This document shows, one piece after another, positions 42,477 to 54,342 of a DNA stretch of 64,000 bases. The DNA is from Lanius collurio (taxonomy: Eukaryota > Chordata > Aves > Passeriformes > Laniidae), in contig JACBWW010000003.1 of assembly GCA_020086605.1 (NCBI GenBank), positions 9,581,613 through 9,645,612 of the forward strand, read 5' to 3'. Numbering within the stretch: the first letter of the stretch is position 1; each line of letters opens with the position of its first letter. The notes under the pieces are model-generated. The model was not told the DNA's origin. It searched no databases and worked only from the letters and a program-made list of their open reading frames with translations. Both the position numbers and the translations under genes were made by a program.

Positions 42477-43004
42477 TTATGGGTTGACACAGGTGGGTAG
42501 CTCAGCACCACACAGGTCACTCCCCCACCCTCTGTGGGACAGGGAAGTGAGAAAGAAGAGTAAAATCTAGAAAACACAGCAGTTGAGATAAAAATATAAT
42601 AAATCAGTAAGTGAAGTAGAAGAAGAAAGGAAGGAAGCAGAAACAAGACATACAAAGGCAATCATCATGTCCCAAAGGTAAACCAAAGCCTAGCCTGCTC
42701 CTAGGCAAAAGGAGGCAAATCTCCCTATCTCCATTCTTTTCCTTTTTATTGCTTAACCTGCTGTTATATTGCATGTAGTATCTCTGGTTAATTTGTGTCA
42801 TATGTTCCCTTGCAACCTCCCTCATGAGCCCCAACTTATTCTCTGTGGTAGGGCAGACTGACAGCAAGGATCTTGGAGCTGTGCAAATGCTCTTTAGCAA
42901 TAGCTGAACACGTTTTACCTCTCTCATTTTGGCCATAAATCTAAACCAGCATCAGACAAGTTGCTATGAAGAAAGTAAACTCTGTCCCAACTAGGCCCAG
43001 TATG
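42477..43004 (-). mobile_element. Diverged solo LTR of an avian endogenous retrovirus
   Basis: Read on the minus strand this is a diverged member of the LTR superfamily at 11201 and 48532. It starts near 43004 with GGGCCTAGTTGGGACAGAG and TTCTTCATAGCAA blocks, has a TATA-like AATAAAAAGG near 42745-42754, and ends near 42477 with GTGCTGAGCTACCCACCTG. Ends are too mutated for a secure target duplication, and there is no internal region beside it. Confidence 0.75.
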
Positions 43005-46000
43005 TCATACATGAGGACAGGTTTCTATCAAATAGATTAAATCAACAACCTAGGGATCCTCTTCTTCTAAAACGGATAGAGTAGAAGACAGAAATATTGG
43101 GAGGAAAGAGATAAGCTGTAGGAAATATTTTTTTCTTGTTTTCTCTCTTTCTTTAAATAAGAGAGAAATCAGTTCAAAATATATTGACTAAACTCTTTAG
43201 TGAGTTACAGAGGATTAACTCTGTGAGAGAGTATGTGTTTGATGAGGATATCTGACAAGAAAATCTGACAACAATAATGTTCACAAGATTCCAGCATTTA
43301 AATATGTGCTTAGTTGAAGAAGGTCTCCGTAATTTTCAGTCTGCTACTCAGAGAAAATTTTTCTGCAGGCTCTAAAAGGCATCTGACAGAAAGATAAAAT
43401 ACTGATCATAGAGAGAAATAGAAAAGAGATAAAAGAGATTACAAAATACTGAAGAAGAGGGAGAAGAGGAAGGTCAAATCAGAGTTCTCTCTTTGTAGCA
43501 TAGGAATATTATGCAAAACATCACTTTTATCATTATTAAATGTTCCCTACATAAATTCCTGACAAGTTGATGAGAGAAAAGGTGTTAAACAGAGTATCAG
43601 GAAATATTCATTATGTATAGCTTTTCTAGTAAATCAGTTATGTTGTATTGTGGATAATTTACAAATAAAATTGCAAATGATAACACTCTGACTTTTGTCT
43701 TAAGAGCTTTCTCTTTTTTAGGGTCAACATAAGTTTCATTATATTGAACTTTGACTTATTCTGAACTACTCCAGAGTAGAGATTGTGTTTAACTTCCAAA
43801 AAACTGATGACCATCAGTACCTTCTACTTTCAGAGCTCCTTCTTTTGTTCATGGTTACCATATTAAAGTTCTCTCAAACTTCTGGCATTTAGAATAATTC
43901 TTTCCAAAGGACTATTTCAGTATTACCTTTGATTTCTGGAAACTCTGTCAGAGTCAATGGGTAGATTTTTTTAGTTTAACTGTTTTTCAGAGACATTTTA
44001 GCATAAAGCTAGCACTTGTTGGGGTTATCCCCAATGAGTAATAAAAACGACTAACCAACCAAATAATGTCAGCTTTCACTTCAAATCCATCACTTAATTT
44101 TTCAAGGTTTGATATTCTCTTTCTTCTGCCATTGGAGAGTGGGAAGATGCCATTGTCAAAGTCACTGTCGAGGGGAATGGAGACCTTCAGCTGTTGGGGT
44201 CTATGAGGGTTTGCAGCTCTGAAACTTTCTCTTCCTGGGCTGGACTGGGATGGACTCTCTTGCTTTGGATCCTTTTGAGCCTGGCAGGCATGCTGGTGGG
44301 AAACAGGACTGACTTCCTGAAAAAATTCTGCTTTTAGACCTTCTGGAAACACATTTTTGTAGTGGAAGTCCTGTTGTGCCATTGTGCTGGGTATACTCTG
44401 ACCAACACTGCTCAGTAATCAGAGACTTATCAGAGAAGTTGAGGTCTCGGGAAATTGAATAATACCTTTCCCTGCCTGGTCATTTAGGGCAGATATTATT
44501 TCCCTCTGCTTAAAATATTCAGAAATGACTCTGCGTGTGCGTGGAAGGGGTGGGAGTTACCAAATAATCTAGAAGCTCTAAGGGTATAGGAAAGAGAAGG
44601 AAATCAGATGACCATGTTCAAAAAGGTTTCTTTATATGTCACCCTTTATGAATGACAGAACAAATCAATTGCTTGATAAATGTCTTGCCTTTACTGTAAG
44701 GCTCTTTGCATTTGCTTCTTGATATGGCATTTTATTCAGTGATAAATATAACACTCTTAGGTTCAGATAGCAAATACTGTAACTTTTATTTTACATGGCT
44801 ACCCAGAAGATTTTGAGGTTTTTTTGTAGTATCACAACTGTTATTAATATCATTACTTGTCAAAAAGAAATTTTCTGTTAATTTCTCAATATTATTTGAA
44901 CTATTCCATAGCTCATTCAAACACATTTTCTGCCATAATCTATTCTAATGTTATAAATAAGATACCTTTTCCTTTCTAAAATACTTTTCCTCCATAAAAC
45001 AGAAAAATAAAATATTTTTAATCTTACAAACACTCTAGAACTCATTCCACCTCTACATTGTTGTAAGATTAAACCAAATAGCATCAACTGATTCTAAATT
45101 CCAATAAAACCTAAGTTATAGAAATATTTCTCATGTGTACATTTTAAGTACATAAACACTTTCATTGTCCAAGTTTATGCATGCTATTTTCTCTCGTAAT
45201 AAATCAATCGTATATTTCTTCCCTAATTCAAATTATTTCAAATATGTTTTATTTTTCTTTGTCACTTTAATTTCAGGTTCTTAGAAAGTGAATTCCCTTG
45301 GACTACTTATTTTCCATGTTTTTAACTTTTTAATAAAATAAACATGCAGTAAGATGTCTAACTCAGCCAGTAAGTAATGTCGATAACAACATTGTCCATT
45401 GAATGTGGAATGGCTTTATTAATTCTTAACAAGTAATATAATTTTGAAGTCTTCTCCTTCATCTGCAGATATTAAAATGCATATACCCCTTTTCTAGTAT
45501 CCTTTATAGATGTTTTTATGAACTGAAATTTTTCAGTGGCTCTTCCAGGAGGCTGAGATGATCAAAATTTAGAAATTGGATAGGATAGAAGGAATTGAAA
45601 ACATCAATATGCCCAGCTTAGTATCTTGTGAAAGGTGTCCATGAAGTTTATGCAACAGAAATCATAATTAAGGTTTATAGCCAAGCTTTATAAGTAATAT
45701 CTCCCTGTTAATTATTTTGTGTGATATTCATGGTTAAAAAATGTAACCTATTTATTGGTTTGACTTCATGGAAGAACATGATACACATAAACAAGTTAGT
45801 TAACTCCCTAGAGTGGAGAGAGGTGCCTGTTAATAAAAAAGCATGTCAAAAATATGTCCTACAGATGAGTTTCTTTTCTGCAGACGACTTATGACCAACT
45901 AAATAAGCAATTCTGTACAAACTGATACTTTTTTTGCTAGTAAACAAACATCTTCGGGGTTTGTTTTTTTTGATAGTGTGGTCAGACATTTATTTTATAG

Positions 46001-46986
46001 ACCATTGAGAAAACAAGGTATTGCATAAGTTTATCTGATGAATGAAACTGCATACTCATTCAAGTTATGTTTAGAGATTTACAAAAATAATTTGCAACTC
46101 ATTCTATCTTTATCTGTGATCTCATTTATGCTGCTTGCTATTTTTAAAGAGGTTTTTACTGGATGTATGATCTTAAAGTTCAGCAGCAACAGCTCTTTAT
46201 TCCTTCTAATTCTGTAGAACTGTACTGCTGGTTTATAAATACTTTCCTCTAATATTGTCAGGAAATTACAAGGGAAAATTAGATTTTTTTTTCTTGTAGT
46301 GGTGAAATCATTTACCTCTGCTTGCAATGAAGTTTTTAGAGAAGTTACTTATAGGTAGGAATGTAATTGTATGCTGTCAGCTACTGAATCAACTGATATT
46401 TTTTATTGGCACTAAAATGTAATAAGAGTCACTGTATCAGAGTTCATTAGACTGTAGTTCTGATGCAAAAAGTGTAAAACTGTGAGGTGAAAAGAAGCTT
46501 CATCTTCTTTTCCTCCCTACACTTCAAATCGTATTGGCAAGTATAATACTGGGTGGTTTTATCCTTCACTCACTTTTGTAGACAAAATAATATAATTTTG
46601 ACTCTAAAGCTGTGGCTGTTGCTTTAATATTTGCTGGCTTAATTAATATTTCCAGATGACAGCCTGAGAGTTCAAAGTTGTGTGATCTTGTTGACATATT
46701 CAACCTCAACACAAGATGTGGAAGAAAGCAGGTTGAGTGTAATATATTGGTCTTAACCTAAAATGATACATTGTTTTGCAAATATATGCTTTTCCCAGTC
46801 CTCATTTCACCCATGTGCATTGGGTTTGTCTGCTATAGTAGAGAATATATTGTTCTGTATTTAATACCTTTTCATATCTTTGAAATGAGTCAATTTCCAA
46901 TGATTTGTGAACCTTTCTTTCTCCTCCCAAATCTGCCCTTTTTTTACCCTATGACAATGTCTTGTTCATTCCTTTATGAAAATATA
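43005..46986. other. Intergenic, one unrecognised open frame
   Basis: AT-rich sequence. Apart from the 43987-44382 frame (listed separately) there is nothing that I can name. Confidence 0.5.
43987..44382 (-). CDS. Unrecognised 131-codon open frame, possible exon or retrocopy remnant
   Basis: I do not recognise this protein. The frame starts at an ATG with a good context (A at -3, G at +4), and the first in-frame stop upstream lies about a dozen codons away. The first ~100 residues have a protein-like, polar, disordered make-up (motifs PKQESPSQSSPGRESF, KVSIPLDSDFDNGIFPL, NGRRKRISNLEKLSDGF), unlike the Phe/Leu/Lys/Ser-skewed chance frames elsewhere in this AT-rich region. The last ~28 residues look like non-coding read-through, and a GT near 44081 (GAA|GTGAAAG, minus strand) could be a splice donor. 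It might be a first coding exon, a fragment of a retrocopied gene, or chance. No poly(A) remnant is seen. Confidence 0.2.
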   Translation of the reverse strand: MAQQDFHYKNVFPEGLKAEFFQEVSPVSHQHACQAQKDPKQESPSQSSPGRESFRAANPHRPQQLKVSIPLDSDFDNGIFPLSNGRRKRISNLEKLSDGFEVKADIIWLVSRFYYSLGITPTSASFMLKCL

Positions 46987-47062
46987 TCCAGGGTCATCAC
47001 ATGGTTGGACTCGATGATCTTTGAGGTCTCTTCCAACCTACCGATTCTGTGATTCTATGATT
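46987..47062 (+). mobile_element. CR1 LINE, extreme 3' end
   Basis: About 75 bp matching the CR1 3' terminus: ATGGTTGGACTCGATGATCT, then GAGGTCTCTTCCAACCTA and GATTCTGTGATTCTATGA. Severely 5'-truncated but little mutated, so relatively young. Confidence 0.92.
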
Positions 47063-47154
47063 ATGGTTTTGACTGAAAAATCGAATAGAGTGTAATCACT
47101 CAATATTCTTGTCAAACTTATTCCTTAGACTGAATTTCTAATTTGGATGATGAG

Positions 47155-47332
47155 CTCTTTTGTTTCTCAGAGAGGCTGTGAGTTGTCTGTCCTTGGATAT
47201 TTTCAAAGACTGTCTAGATAAAACTCTGAGCAACATTTAGATATGAAGTTAGACCTGCTTTATCTAAATAACTAGGTGGTTGGACCAAATGAACTCCAGT
47301 TTTGTTTTGCAACATATATTATTGCTCGATTC
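47155..47332 (+). mobile_element. Older CR1 LINE 3' end
   Basis: GAGAGGCTGTGAGTTGTCTG, a GATATTTTCAAAGACTGTCTAG-type block, GGTGGTTGGACCAAATGAAC and a mutated 3' terminus preserve the order of the CR1 3' end. It is much more diverged than the copy 90 bp upstream. Confidence 0.75.
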
Positions 47333-48525
47333 CAGGTACGTGAGCATTTTTTAGATCTCAAAAGGGGAAATATATCTACAAACAAAACCAATGAAAGTCA
47401 GTACATGAAGTAAGATCTTTAGGGTAGTGATTCTTACCTATCACTGGCGTGTCTGACTAGCAGCCTGTTTAATTTTTAAATGTCAATAATTTGTTGTTAA
47501 TATTGGTAAACACTTTAACAATTCTGATTTTATAGCAGTTGCTATAAACTAGCAGAAATTAAAACTTGAGACATTGGGACATTTTTGAAGTTGTGTGAAA
47601 TAGCTAAGTAGAAGTTCTGAGGAAAACAGAAACTACATCTAGTTCAGTGGATTAGAAGTTATTGTTCCTGTACAACTAGGACTTGCTCCCTACAGGGAAT
47701 GAAAGTGTGGTAAGCATTACAAAGCCAGGCAGTCTCCTTTGATGCATTATTTGAATCACAAAAGAGTTGAGAGTCTCTTGTAATATTATTTGGTAAAAGT
47801 AAAAAAGTTATCAGTATAAGGTCCTGGGAAGAGAAACAAGTACCCTGCAATTTTATGGACATCAGCATTACATATGGAGAACTGAGAATGTAAGGGTTCA
47901 ACCTGAAGCCAAAACTGCCATTAGAAGCTTTGAAACATGCCATCAGAGCATTAGGAAGTAGCAAAGGTTGACAACCACAGCTGTGGATCTGGCATGGTAG
48001 AGGTTTTTGCATATCCCAGCCACAGTTTCAGCTGTCTTTTGACCTCATTTTTACAGGTATAATGTGTACTTTTTTGCTGTACTCATTAGTGTGTATTCAG
48101 CTCTTTAGTCTAAAAGTTATCAACAGATTCCCAAAGTGAAAATAAGTTAATGACAATGTTTGTAGGTATAAAGTAAACTATGGTAATCTGTGAATTGTCT
48201 GGTAAATGTCTTCTGAAGCTTCTATTAATCTCAAAGTGTTTCTGCACTACTGAAATCTTCTGCACTACTCTTTAGCAAAGATGTATTATGGACGTGTTTA
48301 TCTGAACATAATTCAGCATCAGATGCACCAAGAAGCTGATAACTGATTATGTTGTCTCCCAGAAAGCAAGTAGAGAGCACTCATAATAAGATAGGATTCC
48401 AAATATCTCTTTTGCAGTTTCCCTCAAGATGGGTCCTATTTTCAAGTCAAAACATATTGTGCTCTAATTAGTTATAAATAGTGCAGTTGGTCTAGGGACT
48501 TTAGAAAGGGAACCGTAAATTAGTA
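47333..48525. other. Intergenic, nothing recognised
   Basis: AT-rich sequence, no gene or nameable repeat. Confidence 0.6.
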
Positions 48526-48531
48526 GGCTTT

Positions 48532-49123
48532 TGTTGTGGTTTAACTCCAGCTGGCAGCTAAGAACCCCTCAGTTGCTAACAGACTCCCCAGTTTTGGGAA
48601 GGGAGAGGGAACCAAAAGAGTAAAAGCAAGAAAACTCATGGGTTGAGATAAGTGCAACTTGGTAGATAAAGCAGAAGCCATGCACACAAAGTAAAACAAA
48701 GAATTCATTCATCACTTCCAATGGAAAGGCAGCTGTTCAGCTGTTCCCAGAAAATCAGGGCTTCATCATACCTAACTGTCATTTGGGAAGATGAGCATTA
48801 CCACCCTGAGTATCTCTCCCTTCCTTCTTCTCCTTCAGCTTTATATACCCAGTATGATGTCTTATGGTATGGAATGTCCCTTTGGTCACTTAGGGTCAGC
48901 TGACCCAGCTACATCCCCTTCCAACTTCATGAGCACCCCCAGCCCCCTCGCTGGCAGAGTACTATGAGGAGAAGATGCCTTGATTCTGTATAAACACTGC
49001 CCAGCAGGAACTGAAGCATTGATGTGTTCAGCACATATCCACTGTTTTCAGCACAAACCCAAAGCATGGCCTTATACCAGCTACTCTAAAGAAAATTACC
49101 CAATCTCAGTGAAAACCAGCACA
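48532..49123 (-). mobile_element. Solo LTR of an avian endogenous retrovirus
   Basis: A 592-bp LTR with intact TG...CA ends (on the minus strand it starts TGTGCTGGTTTT and ends CCACAACA). Its sense strand is minus, shown by a TATATAAAG box near 48839-48847. Flanks are GGCTTT (48526-48531) and AGCTTT (49124-49129), a 6-bp target duplication with one mismatch, fitting an ERVK-like element. The block order matches the common avian LTR family also present at 11201. No viral genes adjoin it. Confidence 0.9.
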
Positions 49124-49129
49124 AGCTTT

Positions 49130-52100
49130 AATGAATGCACTCAAACTACTCAGGACTCCTTTGGCTCAAACCAATGAAATCCACAGTATAATTCAATTAT
49201 CTGCTGCAAGAAAGTTATAAACATGGAATATTATCTCTTATTTAGAGCAGTCATCCTGTTCTAAGATAAGACAATTGAATGAGAATGTAAGAGCTTCAGC
49301 AGGAGGAAACAGAAAATGTAGGCTTGGTCATTCACCTAGCAATTGCCAGTCAATCTAATAAGAATCCAGGAAAAGTTCTACAAGCAGTTATAAATCTTGA
49401 TGAATTTGCAGTTCATTTCAGTACTGTCTCCTATGAATATTGTAGCTACGGAGATAAGTCTGTATGATAGCAACTAATAAAATTTGATGGAATGGAGGTA
49501 AAAGTTACCAAACCATAGTACTCACGTAAGTGAGAATATAAATTCATGGACATGTTCTCAAGAATTTGTCCAAGTCTGTCTAGAGTGGAAAGTGTTTTAA
49601 ACCACTAGATAACTAAACATGATGACGTGTTTTGGAGTAATGAGTGACACACATATGAAAGCAAAACACAGACCAAACAGAAGAGAGGTCATGAAAAATA
49701 CCTGATGTTTCAGACAGTCATTTGTTTAGAACATTTTACCAATTTCTATATAGAAGCATCCCAGCTGGAGCTCTGGAACTAGATAAATAGGAAGATAAAG
49801 CAGCATTATTGGCAAACCTGAGTTGTTATCTCATATGTCATCTATGTGGCTTTTCCATAAAGAATAAGTCAGTTATCACATTTTTATCTGGGCACTAGGG
49901 CTTTGTAGTTTGAGTGGCTAAATCAATAATTAGAATCACTGAAGCTCTAGTAAGTGTACGGCAGTGGGAAAGAAAATGGAAGGAGTACACAATAGAACTT
50001 CATGAACAGGGAACTGTGTGGAATGGGGAATTGCTACTATCATAACTATGGAGGAATAGCAAAAATTTAGACATCAGTAGGCTCCCTTGAGCCAGCTTTT
50101 GGAAGTGTGCATCAGTAGCAGAATTTAAAAAAAAATAAAGATGCAAATCACAGTTATTCCATATTGTGTATTATTTTGTCACTTTAAATAAATGTGACGA
50201 AAGTGGTGTATGATAAATAGATGGATTCCCACATGAGTCTGTTGTATCTGGGGGTTTGGTGAACTCTCCTTCTCAAATGTGTTTGTTAAAAAAACCCAGA
50301 ACATTTGAAGGAATAAAGATATGTGTTGCCCCCTTTATCTCTATTCAGTGTTCAGGCATAAAAGGAAAATCTATCAGTTTAGTTAGGAGAGTGACAATTC
50401 TGTACATAAATCTATAAACCAGTAGACCAGAGGAACGACATCCCTGGAGAAGCCTTTGTAGTTTTGTGTATTCCTTATTTCTCTGAGATGCTGCTTTTTT
50501 TCCCATGTCTTGGATGTGTCTCAGAAATGAACTGCAGGCAGAGTGCAAACAAAAATAATAATATATCCCATAAGGCTTACTTCTAGATCTTCCTTTTGCT
50601 GAAGGTTTGAAAACAAACTCAGCTGGTGTTCCGGAAGCAGATTGATTCCCAGTGAAATGAATGTTGACCAGAGTACTTACTAATATATTTCTTATTTTGA
50701 TTGGGCACAAAATCTTCTATTAAAAAGACAATAGAAAAATTTTAATTGATCAAGATATCCTGCTCTCTGACCAAGACCACAAAAAGACAGAAAAGTGGTT
50801 ATGAGTACAAACAAAATTGCACCATTAGTATTGAATAACTCCTTAACACTTATTTCTCTTTATAACACTTATTTCTCTTTATTCTCTTTATATTGTTTTC
50901 CCCTAGACTTTAAGTACCACGGTTTTATGTAACAAATTCAAAAAATTCTCTCCCTGTTTTGTCCTCTTGCTTTGCACAGACAAAAAATATTTCATGGGCT
51001 CTCGTGTTTCTGCTGAACAGGGTCCTGAAAGCGGGTGTTAGAGTCTCAATCTAGGCAGGAGCAAGAACCTCCTTTTGAGTTGAGCAAGAACAATACAGAA
51101 TTGAAGGTAAAAATAAAATTAAATTAAAACAAAATAAGATAATATAGGAATCATAATATAGCTGAAAAACTTACTACCCTTATCCCCCAACATATACTAT
51201 GTAGTGAAATCTATGTGCATTTTCTGATGACACACTTAAATGTAAGAACTGAAGCTCTTTAAGCAGACAAAACTATACTCCATATGTCCAAAGAAGCTGA
51301 TATCTATGCAAAAGGATGACCAGAGTTTTAAGATTTATGGGGCTTGGTAAATGGAGTAGAGTTCTGGCTTTACATGTCTGAAGGGGAGTGAATAAGGGGA
51401 GGTAACAAAGAAGAATAAAACACAGCTGGATGGAGACAATTAAAGATTTCTTGATGAAGCAGCTGTGATTTCAGTAATAGATTTTACAGAAATATGTTGC
51501 AGTCTTGAATATTTGGGACATTTTTGGATGAAAACAAAGTCACCGACTGCCTCATCTGCTGCTGGAAGAAAATTGTATTAGATCTCTCCTGCTTTACAGA
51601 ACTTTTTAACTACAAAGAAAAGCCCAGTCTTGTATATCCTGTGTATTTTAACATAGACATAATGGATATTGTCTTTCATGAATAGATTGTCTTTGAATTT
51701 TTATTCCATTTTATTTTTTATATGTATATATATATACTCTTGAAATTGTAGTTGAAGTGGAGCTTTTGAACCTGAAGTTGTTTGGCATGACTTCCCCCTT
51801 GGAAAGAAGTAGGAGCTTTAAAGTGGGATCAGCATTAAGCCTGTGCTCTTGTCTGCAATTTGTGAGTCAGCTCAAAATGATTACCCTGTCCTAAAACCAA
51901 ATAGTACACTAATGTTAATTAGAGGCTTTGAGCTGTTTGATTAATTGAGGCAATGAAGTTATGCAAGGTACTGGGTTCTGGATTTATTTATTTAATGTTC
52001 ATTGTAACTGTGCATTTAGAAGGAGATGGCAGTTTAACACTGACATATTGTGTCCTCAAAATCAATGTCATTGATCAGAATTTCTTGAACAAAAACCAGT

Positions 52101-54257
52101 GCAAACATGCTTTAGACATTTAGGTTATCTATGAGCAAAATTAAACAATAATGACCCATAATTTAAACTGTATTGTTTTATGGACTTTTCAGGGAAGTCT
52201 ATAAAAGCTGTGTACAAAGGATGTCATTTCCAGGGGAAACAAACCTCTCTAAATGCTCTAAAGGTTACCTATCTCAGTAAATGCTTCCTGTCCTTCAATC
52301 ATGGTATTCTTGCCCTTTGTTTATTTTCCCACAAAACTGCTGCTTAAAATAAGGACCAGATATAAAATTCTACTGTGTTTTCTGTTGTCAATATGAAGTA
52401 GTTTCTTATTATTTAACTCCTTTGTGAACAATTTTTCAACTGTTACTGGAAAACTGTATGAAAGATGAGTGAAAAATTTTACAGTGTATTAACATTTCTC
52501 TGCAACATAAAAATGTTGAATTAAAAACTGAACAACCAAACAAACTCCCTAGAAAAACAAACCAAAATCAGTGCAGATACAATATTAAATTATATTGGAC
52601 ATTTTATTTCAGTAAACTGAACACAGTACTGCATTTCCAATAGCAGAAAACATAGGAAAAAGAGAAATCATGTCTTCCCCCCTGTCAGTAAAACTATTTT
52701 GTGAAAATAGACATGCATTATTCTGAAGTTTTCAGGATATCAGATGCCTGAGTGCATGCCAAAATCAAATTTCTCTAGTTTACAGAGACAAGTATAAAAA
52801 TGTTTGCTTCATCTGATTGCAATTCTGATTTTCTTTTATACCTTGTATTTTGTAGATATCAAAAAATTCACTCATTTTGACATTTTTGCATGAATTTTGG
52901 AGTAACTGAAATTATGTCTGAGAAAATCTGCCAAGTGAAATAGTATTTTTGCAGGCCTCTGCAGTCTTAAAACGGACATGAAAGAAACATTTTCATGAAT
53001 CTCATGATTTTGGATGCCTTTAAGTGTAAAGCCTAATTTAAGAAAAGGGCTAGGGAGTTCTAAAATACCTTTCAATTTGCCCACATTCTTTTGAGTGTTT
53101 TAGTTTAAGTTATACTGTATCATGTTACATTTACTTTTATAAGCGGTATGATTCAGTCCAATACTTTCTTCACAAATGTACATTATAACAGCATTAATAT
53201 TAAACACCCTAGATTTGAAAAGTGTAGAGGATGGAGTAGGATAGCAAACAGACAGAAATAGGAGGTACCTTAAGAATCTGCAGATTATTGATGGATATCA
53301 GCTGTAGCAGCTTTACAGTTGTGTGATAGTTCTTTTGCTCAAGGGCGTATATGTTTGGCAAGCTCTGAAATGTAGATGTTGGTCAGAAGACTTGTAAGAA
53401 TAGAAATTGCTTAGATATAAAATCTTTCGTGAACATTTTCTTTCTTGTATTTCATTGAAACCAAATGCTGCATTTGGATTCCTTTGCTATTTACCCAAAA
53501 CGTTAAGAACCTCGGGGCTAAACAAACAAGACATTCCCAGAATGCCCAAGTTTTCAGATTAAATACATGAGGAATACTTTGCTGTCATCAGAAAACAAAA
53601 TGTGCTTTTTGTGGAATTAGCATATGGATAAATACATAACAAGTCAGAAAATATGATAATGGTAGTCTTCCTTTCCCTGATTATTGCTAATAAGTCTATA
53701 AATTCTGTATAAGGACAATAATATTTCTTGGAAATACTAGACTCAGCAATGTGATTTAATGCAGCCACTGGAGTTATCCCAAAGATGACACTTTAGGCTT
53801 TCTTTTGTTTTAAACATAGTTGCCAAAAGTGAAGCAGTTAAACTACTTGTCAGACTTGAGTGCATGTACGATCTGTCTAAAGTCTGAGCATTTACACTTT
53901 CCGTTGAAATTAAAGAAATTTTTGGTTGAGTAGGAAACACATGAGAACAAACAAGAGGCAAAGACAGATCTAGCTCTAGCAGCAATCAAAATAAAGAAGT
54001 CTCCACTCAATCAAAACTTGAAAACAGGGTTTTATATTGCTTATAAAGTGAATTTAGAGGCATTGCTATGCTCATTTGAGCTAAGACAGGGCAGTCTTTT
54101 GAAAAAATATAGTTACACAGTTTTGTATCCACTAGCCACTTTTGCTTTGTTTAAAGTGAGATCTCTGATTCCTTATGGAATCCTGATATTCATAGATATT
54201 TGGTAGTTCTTTGCATCAAATCTGTAATATCTGCATACAAAAGTGTTCATAATGTGA
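49130..54257. other. Intergenic, no gene recognised
   Basis: AT-rich sequence with a 19-bp tandem duplication at 50844-50881, a TA-rich microsatellite near 51719-51736, and a candidate homeodomain-motif cluster at about 51880-51990 (see findings). Confidence 0.55.
50844..50881. repeat. 19-bp tandem duplication TAACACTTATTTCTCTTTA x2
   Basis: Two exact head-to-tail copies (50844-50862, 50863-50881), then a partial third (TTCTCTTTA). Confidence 0.95.
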
Positions 54258-54342
54258 TTCTTGGGGCTGTCCTCTGCAGGGCCAGGAGCTGGACTTCTTT
54301 GATCCTTGTGGTCACTTCCAGCTCAGGATACTCTGTGATTCT
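54258..54342 (+). mobile_element. CR1 LINE, 3' end
   Basis: Contains CTGGACTTCTTTGATCCTTG, GTCACTTCCAGCTCAGGATA and CTCTGTGATTCT, which is the CR1 3' terminus of the type whose tail is also used by the SINE at 57976. Only about 85 bp remain. Confidence 0.85.

Noticed and set aside
42604..42936. 110-codon minus-strand frame
   Set aside because: Lies inside the diverged LTR, which is non-coding in this family.
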